From positions 124,001 to 188,000 of the forward strand of contig JBBDNN010000106.1 of the NCBI GenBank assembly GCA_040877545.1: a DNA stretch of 64,000 bases. The letters are read 5' to 3'. The translations under genes and the position numbers were made by a program. A model generated the notes under the pieces. The model saw only the letters and a program-made list of their open reading frames with translations. It did no database searches and was not told the DNA's origin. Within the stretch, counting starts at the first letter, position 1; each line of letters starts with the position of its first letter. Positions 29,201-37,090 of this stretch are shown one piece after another. This DNA comes from Gracilimonas sp040877545 (GTDB lineage Bacteria > Bacteroidota > Rhodothermia > Balneolales > Balneolaceae).

Positions 29201-29878
29201 TGGGGGCAAAAATCAGCCGTGGTTTTAAATCTCCCTCATGCCTATGAAGGCCAGGGGCCGGAACATTCTTCGGCCAGGCTTGAGCGTTTTCTTCAGCTTT
29301 GTGCTGAGGATAATATGCAAGTGATGAATGTAACTTCCCCTGCTCAATATTATCATATGCTTCGCCGTCAGGCACTTCAAGGAAATAAAAAACCGGCAGT
29401 GCTCATGACACCAAAAAGCTTACTTCGTCACCCTTTGGCTACTTCAAATACTGAAGATCTGGCAAATGGTGAATTTAAGCCTTTCATTTTGGATAAGGAA
29501 CTTACAGATCCTAAAAAGTTAAAGCGGCTGGTAATTTGCTCAGGCAAGGTTTATTACGATTTGGTGAAGTATCGCAACGAAAAGGAAATCGACAATGTAG
29601 CCATCGCCCGCCTGGAACAGTTTTATCCTTTTGCTAATGATGAAATTAAAGAGCAATTGAAGGATTTTTCAAGCGTGAAGGATATTGTTTGGTGCCAGGA
29701 AGAACCTAAAAACATGGGTGCGTGGTTCTTTGTAGCCCCGCGTTTTGTGGAGCTCCTGCAAAATAAACAGAAAATTCGTTACATCGGCCGGCAAGCATCT
29801 GCATCTCCTGCAGCAGGACAGAAAAAAATTCATGCAGCTGAGCAAAAGAAGTTAATGGAAGATGCGCTGGAGGTTTAA
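26213..29878 (+). CDS. odhA: Multifunctional 2-oxoglutarate dehydrogenase E2-E1 fusion (OdhA/KGD type)
   Basis: TCA-cycle enzyme converting 2-oxoglutarate toward succinyl-CoA. TTG at 26213 has AAGAGG upstream and yields KSLEAVFGPNSALVEELYEQY as the first segment; an earlier TTG at 26153 adds an implausible leader. The 1221 residues comprise the E1 N-terminal segment and an Ala/Lys/Pro-rich linker (about 50-95). An E2 acyltransferase core follows, with YDHRVIQGAESGSF near 306 (Gln where classical E2 has the HxxxD Asp, as in mycobacterial KGD). Then comes a complete thiamin-dependent E1 (MAHRGRLNMLVN, HGDAAFAGQG near 643, NNQIGFTT). There is no lipoyl domain, so it must use another protein's lipoyl arm and E3; neither is in the window. 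Confidence 0.93.
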   Translation: MKSLEAVFGPNSALVEELYEQYKSSPDSVPAHWKRYFDDLEGKPVEEAQAPDPEIERQRKALEQAGNGKQAEITKEAPKKEAPKKKEAQAPKNASLEKIKGVATKIVENMDESLEVPTATSLRVLPAKMMVEDRTIINRHLLQRNDPKASFTHFIAWAIIRALKEYPNINNSYLYKDDAHFKVIPDSVNLGVAVDLQSKDGSRNLVVPNIKGVDKMTFKEFLYAYAELIEKARTGSLQIDDFQGTTISITNPGTLGTISSVPRLMQKQGAIIATGAIDYPAEYRAMSKDVLNQLGVSKVMTVTCTYDHRVIQGAESGSFLSKVDQLLSGQEDFYDEIFADLDIPYAPIPYGEDNYAGPFAGGINTLEQDRRAVGVWRLINMYRMRGHVLADLDPLGDKPGYNPELDLDYYGLSLWDLDREFYCGGLGGKDKAPLREIIKLLRDTYCGNIGAEYMHLLDMDERQWLRETMESTGNNAQLNKDDKREILHKLNQAMAFEEFLHKKYIGHKRFSLEGADTLIPMIHFMLEKAGIHDIEKIFLGMAHRGRLNMLVNIMNKPYHRVFAEFEGNIDPDSIQGSGDVKYHLGAKGKHKAANGNEIEMQLMPNPSHLEAVDPVVEGAARALQDHHEKEDAAKRILPVLMHGDAAFAGQGVVAETLNMSQLEGYSTGGTIHIIINNQIGFTTLPKDGRSTEYASDLAKMILAPIFHVNGDTPEAAVHAIQMAVEYRQKFGKDVIIDLIGYRKHGHNEGDEPAFTQPGMYKEINDHPPVRDIYTENLVKNDELTKEETQQIFDEFDQLLQEAFEDAKKAPNVEVTDNLIDRLETPQEKWNKYPDTTYPSEELKDIAVKLNTVPKDFDANPKLLKQLAKRTEIVNNNEKKIDWGFAELLAFGSLLKTGTTIRLTGQDVERGTFSHRHAVLHGTETNQKFIPLNNLSDDQARFHVHNSLLSEFAALGFEFGYSSENLKALVIWEAQFGDFANGAQVIIDQFIASSEAKWGQKSAVVLNLPHAYEGQGPEHSSARLERFLQLCAEDNMQVMNVTSPAQYYHMLRRQALQGNKKPAVLMTPKSLLRHPLATSNTEDLANGEFKPFILDKELTDPKKLKRLVICSGKVYYDLVKYRNEKEIDNVAIARLEQFYPFANDEIKEQLKDFSSVKDIVWCQEEPKNMGAWFFVAPRFVELLQNKQKIRYIGRQASASPAAGQKKIHAAEQKKLMEDALEV

Positions 29879-30189
29879 TCCGAAATAATTCAAGAAACTC
29901 AAATCCTCATCGATGGAACTTTTCCAAAGGTAATGCGAAAACAGGTTTGATAACTACCTGGATTTAACTTTGAAAGTTTAACCCAAGGGCAAAATTCTCT
30001 ATTCTATTCTGCTTTTCCAAGTCCATCGAAACATTCTTTTGGAAGAACGGAGTGAGAAATCCATCACCCATCGGCTAAGATTTTGCACCAGAAAAACCAG
30101 TGGTCACTTTAAGTCTCTTATTCAGAAACCTGTATTCTGATTTCTAATCTATTATATTCCTCCAATTAAAATCTTACAAAACGGGGAAT
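29879..30189. other. Intergenic region without recognisable feature
   Basis: 311 bases between the odhA-type gene and the amidohydrolase gene. I see no coding potential, RNA gene, strong hairpin or repeat. It presumably holds the 3' end of one transcript and the promoter of the next. Confidence 0.5.
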
Positions 30190-31476
30190 ATGAATATTAA
30201 AGCCACATTACTACTTAGTATCACTCTTCTTCTGGGGGTCTCCACCGCTACCGCTCAGAAAACAATAATTCATGCCGGATCATTAATAGATGGAATTTCT
30301 GATGACGTTCAAAGCGAAGTCAGTATTATCATTGAAGATGAAAAAATAACATCTGTTGAAAATGGATATGCATCCGTTGGTGAAAATGACAGGTTTATTG
30401 ATCTGAGAGACAAAACAGTGATGCCGGGTTTAATTGATTTACACGTGCATCTTGAAAGTGAAACCAGCCCAACTAAATACATGGAAGCTTTCACTTTTAA
30501 TGATGCAGACATGGCCTTTCGATCCTCACAATTTGCTAAAAGAACATTAATGGCAGGTTTTACTACAGTGAGAGAACTCGGTGGTTCAGGTGTCAACATT
30601 TCTCTAAGAAATGCAATAAGGAATGGCGTAGCAGAAGGCCCACGAATTATTACTGTTGGGAAATCTCTTGCTACAACCGGCGGACATGCTGATCCCACCA
30701 ACGGATGGAGAAAAAATCTTATGGGTGATCCGGGACCCGCTGATGGTGTGATTAATGGTGCAGCAGATGCCCGGCAAGCTGTTCGCCAACGCTATAAGAA
30801 TGGTGCAGATCATATTAAAATTACAGCTACAGGAGGTGTATTAAGTGTGGCAAAATCCGGAGATGCTCCCCAGTTTTTTACGGATGAATTGGAAGCCATT
30901 GTTCAAACTGCTAAAGATTACGGAATGCATGTGGCCGCACATGCTCATGGTGCCGAAGGAATGAAACGCGCAGTTGAAGCCGGAGTATTAACGATTGAAC
31001 ATGGTACAAAAATGACTACCGAGGTGATGGATTTGATGATTGAAAAAGAAGCCTACTATATTCCCACTATCACTGCCGGAAAATGGGTGGCCGAAAAAGC
31101 AAAAGAAGATGGTTATTATCCCGAACTAGTAGTTCCTAAAGCCCTGGAAATCGGACCTATGATCCAGAATGCTTTTGCCGATGCCTATAAACGTGGTGTG
31201 AAAATTGGTTTTGGGACAGATGCAGGAGTTTTCCCACATGGATTAAATGGCAGGGAATTCGGCTTTATGACGGAAGCGGGAATGCCGGCAATGGAGGCTA
31301 TCAAAAGTGCAACAATTACAGCTGCTGAAATACTGGGACTTCAAAAGGATATTGGAAGCATTGAAGCCAATAAATACGCTGACATAATAGCCGTAGGTAA
31401 TAATCCCCTGCAGGATATCCACACGATGGAAAATGTTTCTTTTGTAATGAAAGAAGGTGTTGTTTATAAAAACTAA
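30190..31476 (+). CDS. Secreted metal-dependent amidohydrolase
   Basis: Amidohydrolase-superfamily enzyme of 428 residues with a signal peptide (cleavage near TATAQK), so periplasmic or exported. The TIM-barrel metal site is complete: HVH at 85-87 after PGLIDL, KITATGG with the Lys bridging position, HAHG and EHG for the two further His, and Asp in GTDAGVF. This pattern fits the imidazolonepropionase-like / Xaa-Pro dipeptidase-like group often annotated as prolidase-type. A role in cleaving dipeptides or cyclic amides outside the cytoplasm is likely; the substrate is not readable. Confidence 0.88.
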   Translation: MNIKATLLLSITLLLGVSTATAQKTIIHAGSLIDGISDDVQSEVSIIIEDEKITSVENGYASVGENDRFIDLRDKTVMPGLIDLHVHLESETSPTKYMEAFTFNDADMAFRSSQFAKRTLMAGFTTVRELGGSGVNISLRNAIRNGVAEGPRIITVGKSLATTGGHADPTNGWRKNLMGDPGPADGVINGAADARQAVRQRYKNGADHIKITATGGVLSVAKSGDAPQFFTDELEAIVQTAKDYGMHVAAHAHGAEGMKRAVEAGVLTIEHGTKMTTEVMDLMIEKEAYYIPTITAGKWVAEKAKEDGYYPELVVPKALEIGPMIQNAFADAYKRGVKIGFGTDAGVFPHGLNGREFGFMTEAGMPAMEAIKSATITAAEILGLQKDIGSIEANKYADIIAVGNNPLQDIHTMENVSFVMKEGVVYKN

Positions 31477-31627
31477 GCTTTTCGATATTTTAATCCATCA
31501 GTAGTTTAGCATTTGGAATTTTTTATGAACCTGTAATCATTCGGTAGGTTTCGCAGCATTATTTCAGGAACTTACCGGCGCTGCTATTTATAGCTCCTTT
31601 AAAAATTTATAAGAAAACCTACATATT

Positions 31628-32218
31628 ATGTCCAAACCAAAATCGGCTGAAGAGTATATTAACAAACACCCTGAGTGGAGGGAAAACCTGGAACTATTCA
31701 GAGAAATCCTGTTAGATACCGAGCTTACAGAGCATATAAAGTGGGGTATTCCTTACTATACAATAAAAAATAAAAATGTGTTAGGTTTTGCTGCTTTTAA
31801 AAAGCATGTCGCAATTTGGTTTGTAAATGGCGTCTTCTTGGATGATCCGAATAATCTGTTGGTAAATGCTCAGGAAGGAGTTACCAAGGCAGTCAGGCAG
31901 CTCCGGTATAATTCAGGCGAAAAACCAGATAAAAAAGTGATAAAGAATTTTGTTGAGCAGGCTATTGCTAATCAAAAAGCCGGCAAGGAAGTGAAGCCTG
32001 AGAAAAAAGAAACTCTTCAAATCCCCCCTGAATTAAAAGCTGCTTTTTCTGAACATTCGGGTTTGGAAAAAAGCTTTAACTCCTTCACTGCATACAAAAA
32101 AAGAGAATTTGCAGATTATATTTCTGAAGCCAAACAAGCTGCCACAAAAGAAAGAAGATTAGCTAAGATTATCCCACTTATGCAGGAGGGAATTGGATTG
32201 CATGACAAGTATAGATAA
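31628..32218 (+). CDS. YdeI/DUF1801 family protein
   Basis: A 196-residue soluble protein. The N-terminal half is a DUF1801-like fold (SAEEYINKHPEWRENLELFR, then IKWGIPYYTIKNKNVLGF). The C-terminal half carries the YdeI/OmpD-associated motif (LQIPPELKAAF, SFTAYKKREFADYISEAKQAATKERRLAKII). Members are widespread in stress-type gene clusters; the biochemical role is unknown. Its end overlaps the GNAT gene by 17 bases, so both are co-translated. Confidence 0.82.
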   Translation: MSKPKSAEEYINKHPEWRENLELFREILLDTELTEHIKWGIPYYTIKNKNVLGFAAFKKHVAIWFVNGVFLDDPNNLLVNAQEGVTKAVRQLRYNSGEKPDKKVIKNFVEQAIANQKAGKEVKPEKKETLQIPPELKAAFSEHSGLEKSFNSFTAYKKREFADYISEAKQAATKERRLAKIIPLMQEGIGLHDKYR

Positions 32219-32747
32219 TGAGGCAACAATGGCTGCTATCCAAATGACAGGGAATATAAAATTTCGTCCTTTGAAGGCAAGAGATTGGGAAGCTGTCTCC
32301 AAAATATACCGGCAAGGTATAGAAACAGGAATAGCAACTTTTGAACAGGCGGTACCCGACTGGAAAGGTTGGAATAAAAGCCACATGAAATCCTGCCGGT
32401 TGATTGCTGAAGTGGATAATGAAATTGCAGGATGGGGAGCTTTAACTGCCGTTTCGAGCCGGTGCGTGTATGCGGGAGTTGCCGAAGTGAGTGTGTATGT
32501 TTCTAAAGATCACCGAGGACAAAAAATTGGAAGTAAACTGCTTGAGCAATTGATTCAGGCTAGCGAGAAGGAAGGAATATGGACGTTAGAAGCCGGAATT
32601 ATTCCCGAAAATAAGTCGAGTATAAAAATTCATGAAGTTCTTGGATTTCGAAAAATCGGTTACCGGGAAAAAATTGGCCGATTAAATGGAAAATGGCAGG
32701 ATACTGTTCTGTATGAACGAAGAAGTAAAATTGTAGGGAAAGACTAA
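32202..32747 (+). CDS. GNAT family N-acetyltransferase (phosphinothricin acetyltransferase-like)
   Basis: Acetyl-CoA-dependent transferase, 181 residues from ATG 32202. GGAGGG 11 bases upstream supports this over the in-frame TTG at 32193. It has the Pat/Bar-type opening IKFRPLKARDWEAVSKIYRQG and motif A in VSVYVSKDHRGQKIGSKLL, which binds the CoA pyrophosphate. IKIHEVLGFRKIGYREKIG lies near the C-terminus. The likely substrate class is small amine-bearing compounds such as phosphinothricin or methionine sulfoximine. The start lies inside the YdeI gene. Confidence 0.88.
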   Translation: MTSIDNEATMAAIQMTGNIKFRPLKARDWEAVSKIYRQGIETGIATFEQAVPDWKGWNKSHMKSCRLIAEVDNEIAGWGALTAVSSRCVYAGVAEVSVYVSKDHRGQKIGSKLLEQLIQASEKEGIWTLEAGIIPENKSSIKIHEVLGFRKIGYREKIGRLNGKWQDTVLYERRSKIVGKD

Positions 32748-32836
32748 GAAGCATTTTGTGAGGTAACATTTATTACCTTATATAATATCTCCATTTCAGC
32801 AATCGTCTGAACCTCGTAATACACATAAATATCAAA

Positions 32837-33352
32837 ATGAAAGCAGCTGATCTCAAACGAATTCAGGAACCTTTAAAAGAGAAGTATAAAACAAATCCAG
32901 AGTCTGCCGTCGTTACCCTGAAAGCAAAAGCCCGCATTGGTGAAGGTATTACTTGTAAGGTGGAGACCGGAAAAGCTATGGCAGAGGCCGGCTTACATCC
33001 CGCTACCGGTGGAGATGGATTAATGGTTTGCTCCGGGGATATGCTGCTTGAATCTCTGGCTGCCTGTGCCGGCGTTACTTTAGGTGCCGTGGCAACTGCC
33101 ATCAACTTTGATTTGAAAGATGCTTCTGTTTTTGTGGAAGGAGATTTGGATTTCAGAGGCACCTTATCAGTTTCAAGAGAAGCTCCCGTCGGATTCAAAG
33201 ACATTCGCCTTAGCTTTGAGCTTGAAACCGGTGAAACTCAGGAAAAGATTGACAAGTTGATTAAATTAACAGAAAGATTTTGCGTGGTATATCAAACCCT
33301 TTCTTCAGCAAATCAAATTCAAACTTCTGTTCAAAGTAGCAGGAAAAATTAA
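32837..33352 (+). CDS. OsmC/Ohr family protein
   Basis: Probable thiol peroxidase of the OsmC group, defending against organic hydroperoxides in the cytoplasm. The 171-residue protein has the two redox-active cysteines in expected contexts: LESLAACAGVTLGAV and ERFCVVYQTLS. An additional Cys lies in MVCSGD. The stop codon overlaps the ATG of the NYN gene (TAATG), suggesting coupled translation. Which hydroperoxide it reduces cannot be read. Confidence 0.88.
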   Translation: MKAADLKRIQEPLKEKYKTNPESAVVTLKAKARIGEGITCKVETGKAMAEAGLHPATGGDGLMVCSGDMLLESLAACAGVTLGAVATAINFDLKDASVFVEGDLDFRGTLSVSREAPVGFKDIRLSFELETGETQEKIDKLIKLTERFCVVYQTLSSANQIQTSVQSSRKN

Positions 33353-34104
33353 TGGCATTACCTATGGAAAATGATATCCGACTTGCCGTTCTCATTGATG
33401 GTGATAATATCCCCTCAACCCATGTAAAGGAAATGATGGAGGAAATTGCCAAGTATGGAAATCCTACTATTAAACGAATTTATGGTGATTGGACCAATCC
33501 TCATGTGGCGCGGTGGAAAAATATAATGCTCGAAAATGCCATCACCCCTATTCAGCAATATGGATATACCACTGGAAAAAACTCCACTGATTCGGCATTG
33601 ATAATTGATGCTATGGATATACTGTACTCGAAAAAAGTGGATGGTTTTTGTCTGGTGTCAAGTGATAGTGATTTCACAAAACTGGCCTTGAGATTGCGGG
33701 AAGCCGGATTGAAAGTAATAGGAATAGGCGAACGAAAAACACCAAATCCTTTTATAGTAGCCTGCGATCGTTTTATCTATATCGAAATTTTGAAGAACAG
33801 GTCGGATGGTGAAGCGGACACTTCAAAAGGAAAAAGCTCGCGCAAGGAAAGTGTAGATAAGATCAATCCAAAAATCATTAACCTGATAGCTTCTACTATT
33901 TCTGATCTTGAAGATGAAGACGGATGGGCTTATTTGGGTGATGTGGGTAATCTGCTCCAAAAAAAACAACCCAATTTTGATTCCCGAAACTACGGTTTTC
34001 AAAAACTAACACCACTGATAAAATCTATCGATAAGTTTGAGATTGATCGCCGTGAACATGGGAAGGGAAATCATCGGCTGGTGTATGTGAGGAATAAGGA
34101 GTGA
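33352..34104 (+). CDS. NYN domain ribonuclease-like protein with OST-HTH/LOTUS domain
   Basis: A 250-residue protein with an N-terminal NYN (PIN-like, LabA/DUF88) domain: AVLIDGDNIP supplies the first catalytic acids (Asp16, Asp18) and FCLVSSDSDFTKLA the later ones. A Lys/Ser linker (about 155-170) leads to a C-terminal OST-HTH (LOTUS) domain that likely binds RNA. The family is predicted to be metal-dependent RNases; targets are unknown. It begins inside the OsmC stop codon. Confidence 0.88.
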   Translation: MALPMENDIRLAVLIDGDNIPSTHVKEMMEEIAKYGNPTIKRIYGDWTNPHVARWKNIMLENAITPIQQYGYTTGKNSTDSALIIDAMDILYSKKVDGFCLVSSDSDFTKLALRLREAGLKVIGIGERKTPNPFIVACDRFIYIEILKNRSDGEADTSKGKSSRKESVDKINPKIINLIASTISDLEDEDGWAYLGDVGNLLQKKQPNFDSRNYGFQKLTPLIKSIDKFEIDRREHGKGNHRLVYVRNKE

Positions 34105-34252
34105 ACAGGCCTGGGAATGACTTTGTGGGGGCTTGGCAAGTAAAAACCGCCACATATAAATCCCGCTCCTCCTTAAAAAATCAGAACTTTGGATTGGGAA
34201 TAATGCTTCTATTTATGTAGATATATAAGGAACCCTAAAATAGTAAAGCATT

Positions 34253-34552
34253 ATGACGACCATCAAAAACATTCTAGATCAACTAAAAACTTCGGACAAA
34301 CCGGTAGCAAAATCATTTCATACCGGCGATCATTTTAAAGTGTTGATTTTTGGATTTAATAAAGGAATGAAGCTTCAGGATCATAAAGCTCATCACCCCA
34401 CGAAGTTGCTGGTTATATCGGGAGAAGTAATTTATCATCAGGAAAAAAAGGAAACGAGGCTGAAAAAATTTGATGAAGTTGATATTCCTGCAGAAGTCAG
34501 CCACTCGGTAGGTGCACTGGAAGACAGCCTGATTATACTTACCCAAGGGTAA
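34253..34552 (+). CDS. Small cupin-domain protein
   Basis: A 99-residue single-domain beta-barrel of the cupin type. It has FKVLIFGFNKGMKLQDHKAHH in the first cupin motif and EVDIPAEVSHSV in the second, so His residues of both metal-binding motifs are present. Function is not specified by sequence; such proteins may bind or convert small molecules. It is the last plus-strand gene before a convergent erythromycin-esterase-like gene six bases away. Confidence 0.82.
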   Translation: MTTIKNILDQLKTSDKPVAKSFHTGDHFKVLIFGFNKGMKLQDHKAHHPTKLLVISGEVIYHQEKKETRLKKFDEVDIPAEVSHSVGALEDSLIILTQG

Positions 34553-34557
34553 AGTTC

Positions 34558-35889
34558 TTAATAGTTCCAGGGATATGTCTGCGGCAATTCTTTGCTTTCT
34601 GGAGTTATATGCAATGGATGCAATGCCGTGGTTAACTTCAGGAATTGGAAGGTATCATAACGATCCGGTAAAATACTTGGCACATAATTGCCGAAAGATT
34701 CACGATCGGGATGATATACCACGCCAATAGCTCTATGATCTATTTCTTTTTTGAGCGGCTCAAAGTTATTGATTCTGTTGAGAAAGAGAATTTGATTTTC
34801 TTTATCCATTCCAAATAAAAGTTGTTCCCAGCTATCCTCCGCAGCTTTGGGCATCTGCATCTCTTCCATTGGGGCACCCCATCTTCTTCCGGCAATTACA
34901 CTACCGCTATAGCTGCCAAAACCATGCAAATGACATTTATCCAGTCCATATTTCTCACGGACTAGCTGCCCAATATTCACCATATTTTCGCTGTGCATAT
35001 CTGTGTAGCGGGCATCTCCGATATGAGTATTATGCGCCCATATAACCGCTTTGGCACCCGGCCCATGATAATCCAACAATCGATCCAGCGTTTGCGCCAT
35101 GTGCCGGTCACGAACATTCCATGATTGTGCACTACTGCTTACCATTGCCCGGTAATATTTTTCAGCATTTACAGCAACCGTGGCATTCTGCTCTGTATTC
35201 AAAGAGGCTTCCGGATCCGTATTATATTGGGTAGCTTTTCTGCGGATATCCGCCAAAAGATCTACTACCTCCTCTTGGCAATTTTCGTCTACCATTCTTG
35301 TGGCACTCGCGTATGCCTGACCTTCTCCTTTTCTATAAGGTTCAAAACATCGAAAAGCTGCTTTTGCTTTTTCCAGTCCGCCGGGATCATTTTTTTCAAG
35401 GTAATTTATAATCGCATCAAGTGATTGCCATAAGCTGTAAACATCCAGCCCATAGAAACCTTTTCTTTTGTGCGATGACAATTCTTTATTATGATTTTTC
35501 AGCCATTCAATAAAAGCCACGACTTCCCAGTTCGCCCACATCCAGGTTGGCCACCTTTCGAAGTTCTTAACCACATCCTGACCTTCTTTTTCAGCATTTT
35601 CATAGCCCTTCACAAAACGATTAATTTTATAACAATCGGGCCAATCGCCTTCAACCCCAATAAAGTTGAAACCTTTTTCCTGCATTAACCTTTTGGTGAT
35701 CTGTGTTCGCCAGGTATAGTATTCATGGGTTCCATGAGAAGCTTCACCCAAAAGGACAATTTTTGCATTTCCCATTTCCTCGATCAGAGAATCAAGGTCA
35801 TGTGAATTTTCCACTTCTACAGAAACACCAGCCAAAACATCTTGGATATCCTGTTTCACTTCGGTACTCTCTAAAAAAGGTGCGCTCAT
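34558..35889 (-). CDS. Erythromycin esterase-like (EreA/SucB-type) hydrolase
   Basis: A 443-residue protein of the erythromycin esterase family. I use ATG 35889 (MSAPFLE), with GAAGAGAG upstream; the open frame runs 21 codons further without a good start. The hallmark LGEASHGTHEYYTWR (Glu49, His52) and GVEGDWPDCYKINRF are present, and HNTHIGDARYTDM supplies the later catalytic His region. EreA/B hydrolyse macrolide lactones, but most environmental members have unknown substrates, so resistance should not be assumed. The short DUF2267 gene lies 99 bases upstream on the same strand. Confidence 0.85.
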   Translation of the reverse strand: MSAPFLESTEVKQDIQDVLAGVSVEVENSHDLDSLIEEMGNAKIVLLGEASHGTHEYYTWRTQITKRLMQEKGFNFIGVEGDWPDCYKINRFVKGYENAEKEGQDVVKNFERWPTWMWANWEVVAFIEWLKNHNKELSSHKRKGFYGLDVYSLWQSLDAIINYLEKNDPGGLEKAKAAFRCFEPYRKGEGQAYASATRMVDENCQEEVVDLLADIRRKATQYNTDPEASLNTEQNATVAVNAEKYYRAMVSSSAQSWNVRDRHMAQTLDRLLDYHGPGAKAVIWAHNTHIGDARYTDMHSENMVNIGQLVREKYGLDKCHLHGFGSYSGSVIAGRRWGAPMEEMQMPKAAEDSWEQLLFGMDKENQILFLNRINNFEPLKKEIDHRAIGVVYHPDRESFGNYVPSILPDRYDTFQFLKLTTALHPLHITPESKELPQTYPWNY

Positions 35890-35988
35890 CTCTCTTCTCT
35901 TTGTTATTAAAAAAAATTCATAGCCGTACCTCAAACAATCTACTGCTATCATTTTAAGCAGCAGGTGTAAAAAATCCGATCGAAAAGA

Positions 35989-36435
35989 TTAAGGCATCAC
36001 TGCTTTTACTTCTTGTGGAAGCTGGCCTTTTATCTGTTCCAGGTGGCTTTCGGTTAAGTAGCGGCTAAGAGAATCTATCGTGATAGTGATAATTTCATCT
36101 GTATGCAGGCTCCAATTAAATTCTGCTTCACCATACTTATTCTGATGTGCTTTTACCTGGGTTTTCATCTGCTCTATAGTCTCATAATCCAGCGGGGGTT
36201 TCTCATGATATTTCCACCCCATCGTGTACATTCCTTTTAGAATCATTGGCAGGGAAGAAATTATATCCAACGATTCTGACATGTGAATGCGATCTCTGAT
36301 GGTATGCATTACCGACCGCCATATTATTAGCACTCTTTTTTGCTCGGTTGGATGTCCCAGATCGCTAGCTAATTTATTTATATAATCATGCACTTCGTGT
36401 ACATATTTCTCTAAACCAAGTTTTGTGGGTTCCAT
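35989..36435 (-). CDS. DUF2267 family protein
   Basis: A 148-residue mostly helical soluble protein matching DUF2267 by its layout: YVHEVHDYINKLASDLGHP, then RVLIIWRSVMHTIRDRIHMSESLDIISSLPMILKGMY. Typical members have a repeated all-helical DUF2267 unit; here the second repeat appears shortened. Function unknown. It heads a possible two-gene unit with the erythromycin-esterase-like gene. Confidence 0.78.
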   Translation of the reverse strand: MEPTKLGLEKYVHEVHDYINKLASDLGHPTEQKRVLIIWRSVMHTIRDRIHMSESLDIISSLPMILKGMYTMGWKYHEKPPLDYETIEQMKTQVKAHQNKYGEAEFNWSLHTDEIITITIDSLSRYLTESHLEQIKGQLPQEVKAVMP

Positions 36436-36647
36436 AATCTCTCTCGTTATTTTTCATTTTAGGTATCTCTCTTATGGGCGTAACAACTAAGAATGTTTTA
36501 CCATTTCGGAATAATATCCATTTTTTTCCAGGATATTTTTGCCAACAGAATAGCCTTTTTGGTTATACCCTTGAACATTTATGATGTAAGCATAGTTAGC
36601 TATTAACAGGAACTTGAAAATTAATCTGAAAAATTTAAAAAACCATC

Positions 36648-36998
36648 ATGCCACATCGCTCTACGGAAGAAGTTTTTCTTGATCATCTGGAGCTTGCACA
36701 AAACGGAGATGTAGAAACTGATCTTCATCGAAATTTTGCAGAAGAATGTGTCTTATTAACCACATACGGCATATTTAGCGGATTTGATGGTATACGTGAT
36801 GCTGCTAATTTGCTTCAAAAACAAATAGGAGATACCACTTATGAATATCACCAAAAAATATTTCATGGTGAGATAGCTTTTCTGGAGTGGTCGGCAAAAA
36901 GCGAGCAAGCATCTATTGATGACGGTGCAGATTCATTCCTGATCCGTAATGGCCGAATTGAGGTAATGACTATTCATTATTCTGTAGTTGAAATTTAA
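36648..36998 (+). CDS. SnoaL/NTF2-like small protein
   Basis: A 116-residue cone-shaped NTF2-like domain: helix HLELAQNGDVETDLHRNFAEECVL, then GIFSGFDGIRDAANLLQKQ, and strands AFLEWSAKSEQ and GRIEVMTIHYSV. It can act as a small-ligand binding protein or an isomerase-like enzyme; nothing in the sequence decides. It precedes the ArsR-SRPBCC operon, from which it is separated by a distinct promoter. Confidence 0.75.
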   Translation: MPHRSTEEVFLDHLELAQNGDVETDLHRNFAEECVLLTTYGIFSGFDGIRDAANLLQKQIGDTTYEYHQKIFHGEIAFLEWSAKSEQASIDDGADSFLIRNGRIEVMTIHYSVVEI

Positions 36999-37024
36999 AA
37001 TTTAGTCTTACACGTGAAAATTAA

Positions 37025-37071
37025 TTTGCGTAACAATTACGTCACATTTATATTTGTAACCAAACCGTTAC
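37025..37071 (+). promoter_or_regulatory. Promoter and paired operator of the ArsR-SRPBCC operon
   Basis: A -33 TTTG (37025-37028) and a -7 TATATTTG (37049-37056) are separated by 20 bases, a full Bacteroidota promoter. Two inverted repeats of the form GTAAC-N6-GTYAC, at 37030-37045 and 37056-37071, are exactly 26 bases apart; one fills the spacer and one crosses the expected start of transcription. They are a natural binding site for the ArsR-type repressor encoded just downstream (auto-repression, inference). Confidence 0.7.
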
Positions 37072-37090
37072 ATAATTTAATTCTTATTGA

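Noticed and set aside
35890..35952. Longer N-terminus for the erythromycin-esterase-like protein
   Set aside because: The extra 21 residues lack family similarity, while ATG 35889 has a fitting ribosome binding site.
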